Shown: positions 63,776 to 64,000 of the stretch, in pieces
How the letters are laid out: every line of letters begins with the position of its first letter
Numbering within the stretch: the stretch's first letter is position 1
Assembly: GCA_016946835.1 (NCBI GenBank)
Contig: JACVTC010000021.1
Span: 106,001-170,000, forward strand
Direction: 5' to 3'
DNA length: 64,000 nucleotides
Origin: Neocallimastix lanati (nom. inval.)
Taxonomy: Eukaryota > Neocallimastigomycota > Neocallimastigomycetes > Neocallimastigales > Neocallimastigaceae
Program-made: the position numbers and the translations under genes
The notes under the pieces: model-generated
What the model saw: only the letters and a program-made list of their open reading frames with translations
Told to the model about the DNA's origin: nothing
Database searches by the model: none

Positions 63776-64000
63776 AAGTATCAATAGAAATAAAATAAAA
63801 TAATATAAAATAAATAAATATGCAGTGAAATAATAATATATAATATGATAAAATAAAATAAATAAGATATTGATATGAAATTAATATAAAAACTGAATTT
63901 AGCAACAAATAAATTATATAATAAAGTAAATGATATAGCATATTCATATATATTAACATGAATTTTATTATAATTTTTACAGTATTTTAAATTAATGTAA
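63776..64000. other. A/T-rich end of window
   Basis: Nothing beyond A/T-rich sequence and short AAAAT runs is seen. Confidence 0.5.

Noticed and set aside
62339-63959. Several long minus-strand frames rich in Phe, Ile, Leu and Tyr
   Set aside because: They are translations of AAAAT satellite in every frame; none has gene-like composition.

Overview
The window is a very A+T-rich piece of a eukaryotic nuclear genome. It has long runs of A and T, many microsatellites, GT-AG introns, a canonical eukaryotic SRP RNA, LINE retrotransposons with A-tails, and secreted proteins that carry chitin-binding (CBM18) modules. Islands of ordinary-composition coding sequence sit in nearly pure A/T spacers. 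Together with CBM18 arrays, sugar porters and ankyrin-type proteins, this points to an anaerobic gut fungus (Neocallimastigomycota: Neocallimastix, Piromyces, Anaeromyces or a relative). That placement is inference from style and gene content, not from a marker gene.

Left part (1-26 kb). An MFS sugar porter (4027-5543, + strand) is split by one frame change. Around it lie four members of a lineage-specific family of secreted, acidic, low-complexity proteins. One is intact (24060-25628, minus strand). One is nearly intact (7327-8674) and sits in a segment duplicated at about 13.1-15.7 kb, where the copy has decayed. A fourth (988-1648) is a relic. A single SRP (7SL) RNA gene lies at about 12096-12394. 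A decayed PI-PLC-like gene (15716-16564) is followed by a nearly complete LINE (about 17036-21430, minus strand) with an endonuclease, a reverse transcriptase and a CCHC-containing C-terminal region. A 5'-truncated LINE copy at 22021-22669 keeps a perfect 15-bp target-site duplication.

Middle part (26-45 kb). This is mostly gene-poor A/T sequence with minisatellites. It holds an ankyrin-repeat pseudogene (34714-36680), a tRNA-Lys-like sequence (about 39775-39860), a composite non-autonomous DNA element with inverted termini (40220-40924), a threefold tandem of a roughly 400-bp unit (42305-43539), and a pair of interlocked inverted repeats (44350-44857).

Right part (45-64 kb). Two paralogous ten-exon genes lie on the minus strand (45148-48356 and 51220-54552). 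Each encodes a signal peptide, leucine-rich repeats with about one repeat per exon, and four or five C-terminal CBM18 modules. All introns are in phase 2. A truncated LINE sits between them. A FLYWCH/MULE-type transposase (60149-61597) has an upstream terminal motif that matches the end of the 40.2-kb element, so it is a plausible autonomous partner. The window ends in an AAAAT-rich satellite (62.45-63.78 kb).

Functionally, the intact genes point to sugar uptake, protein secretion (SRP RNA) and an extracellular or cell-wall-associated set of proteins (LRR-CBM18 proteins and the acidic secreted family). The rest is mobile-element turnover and A/T satellite growth.
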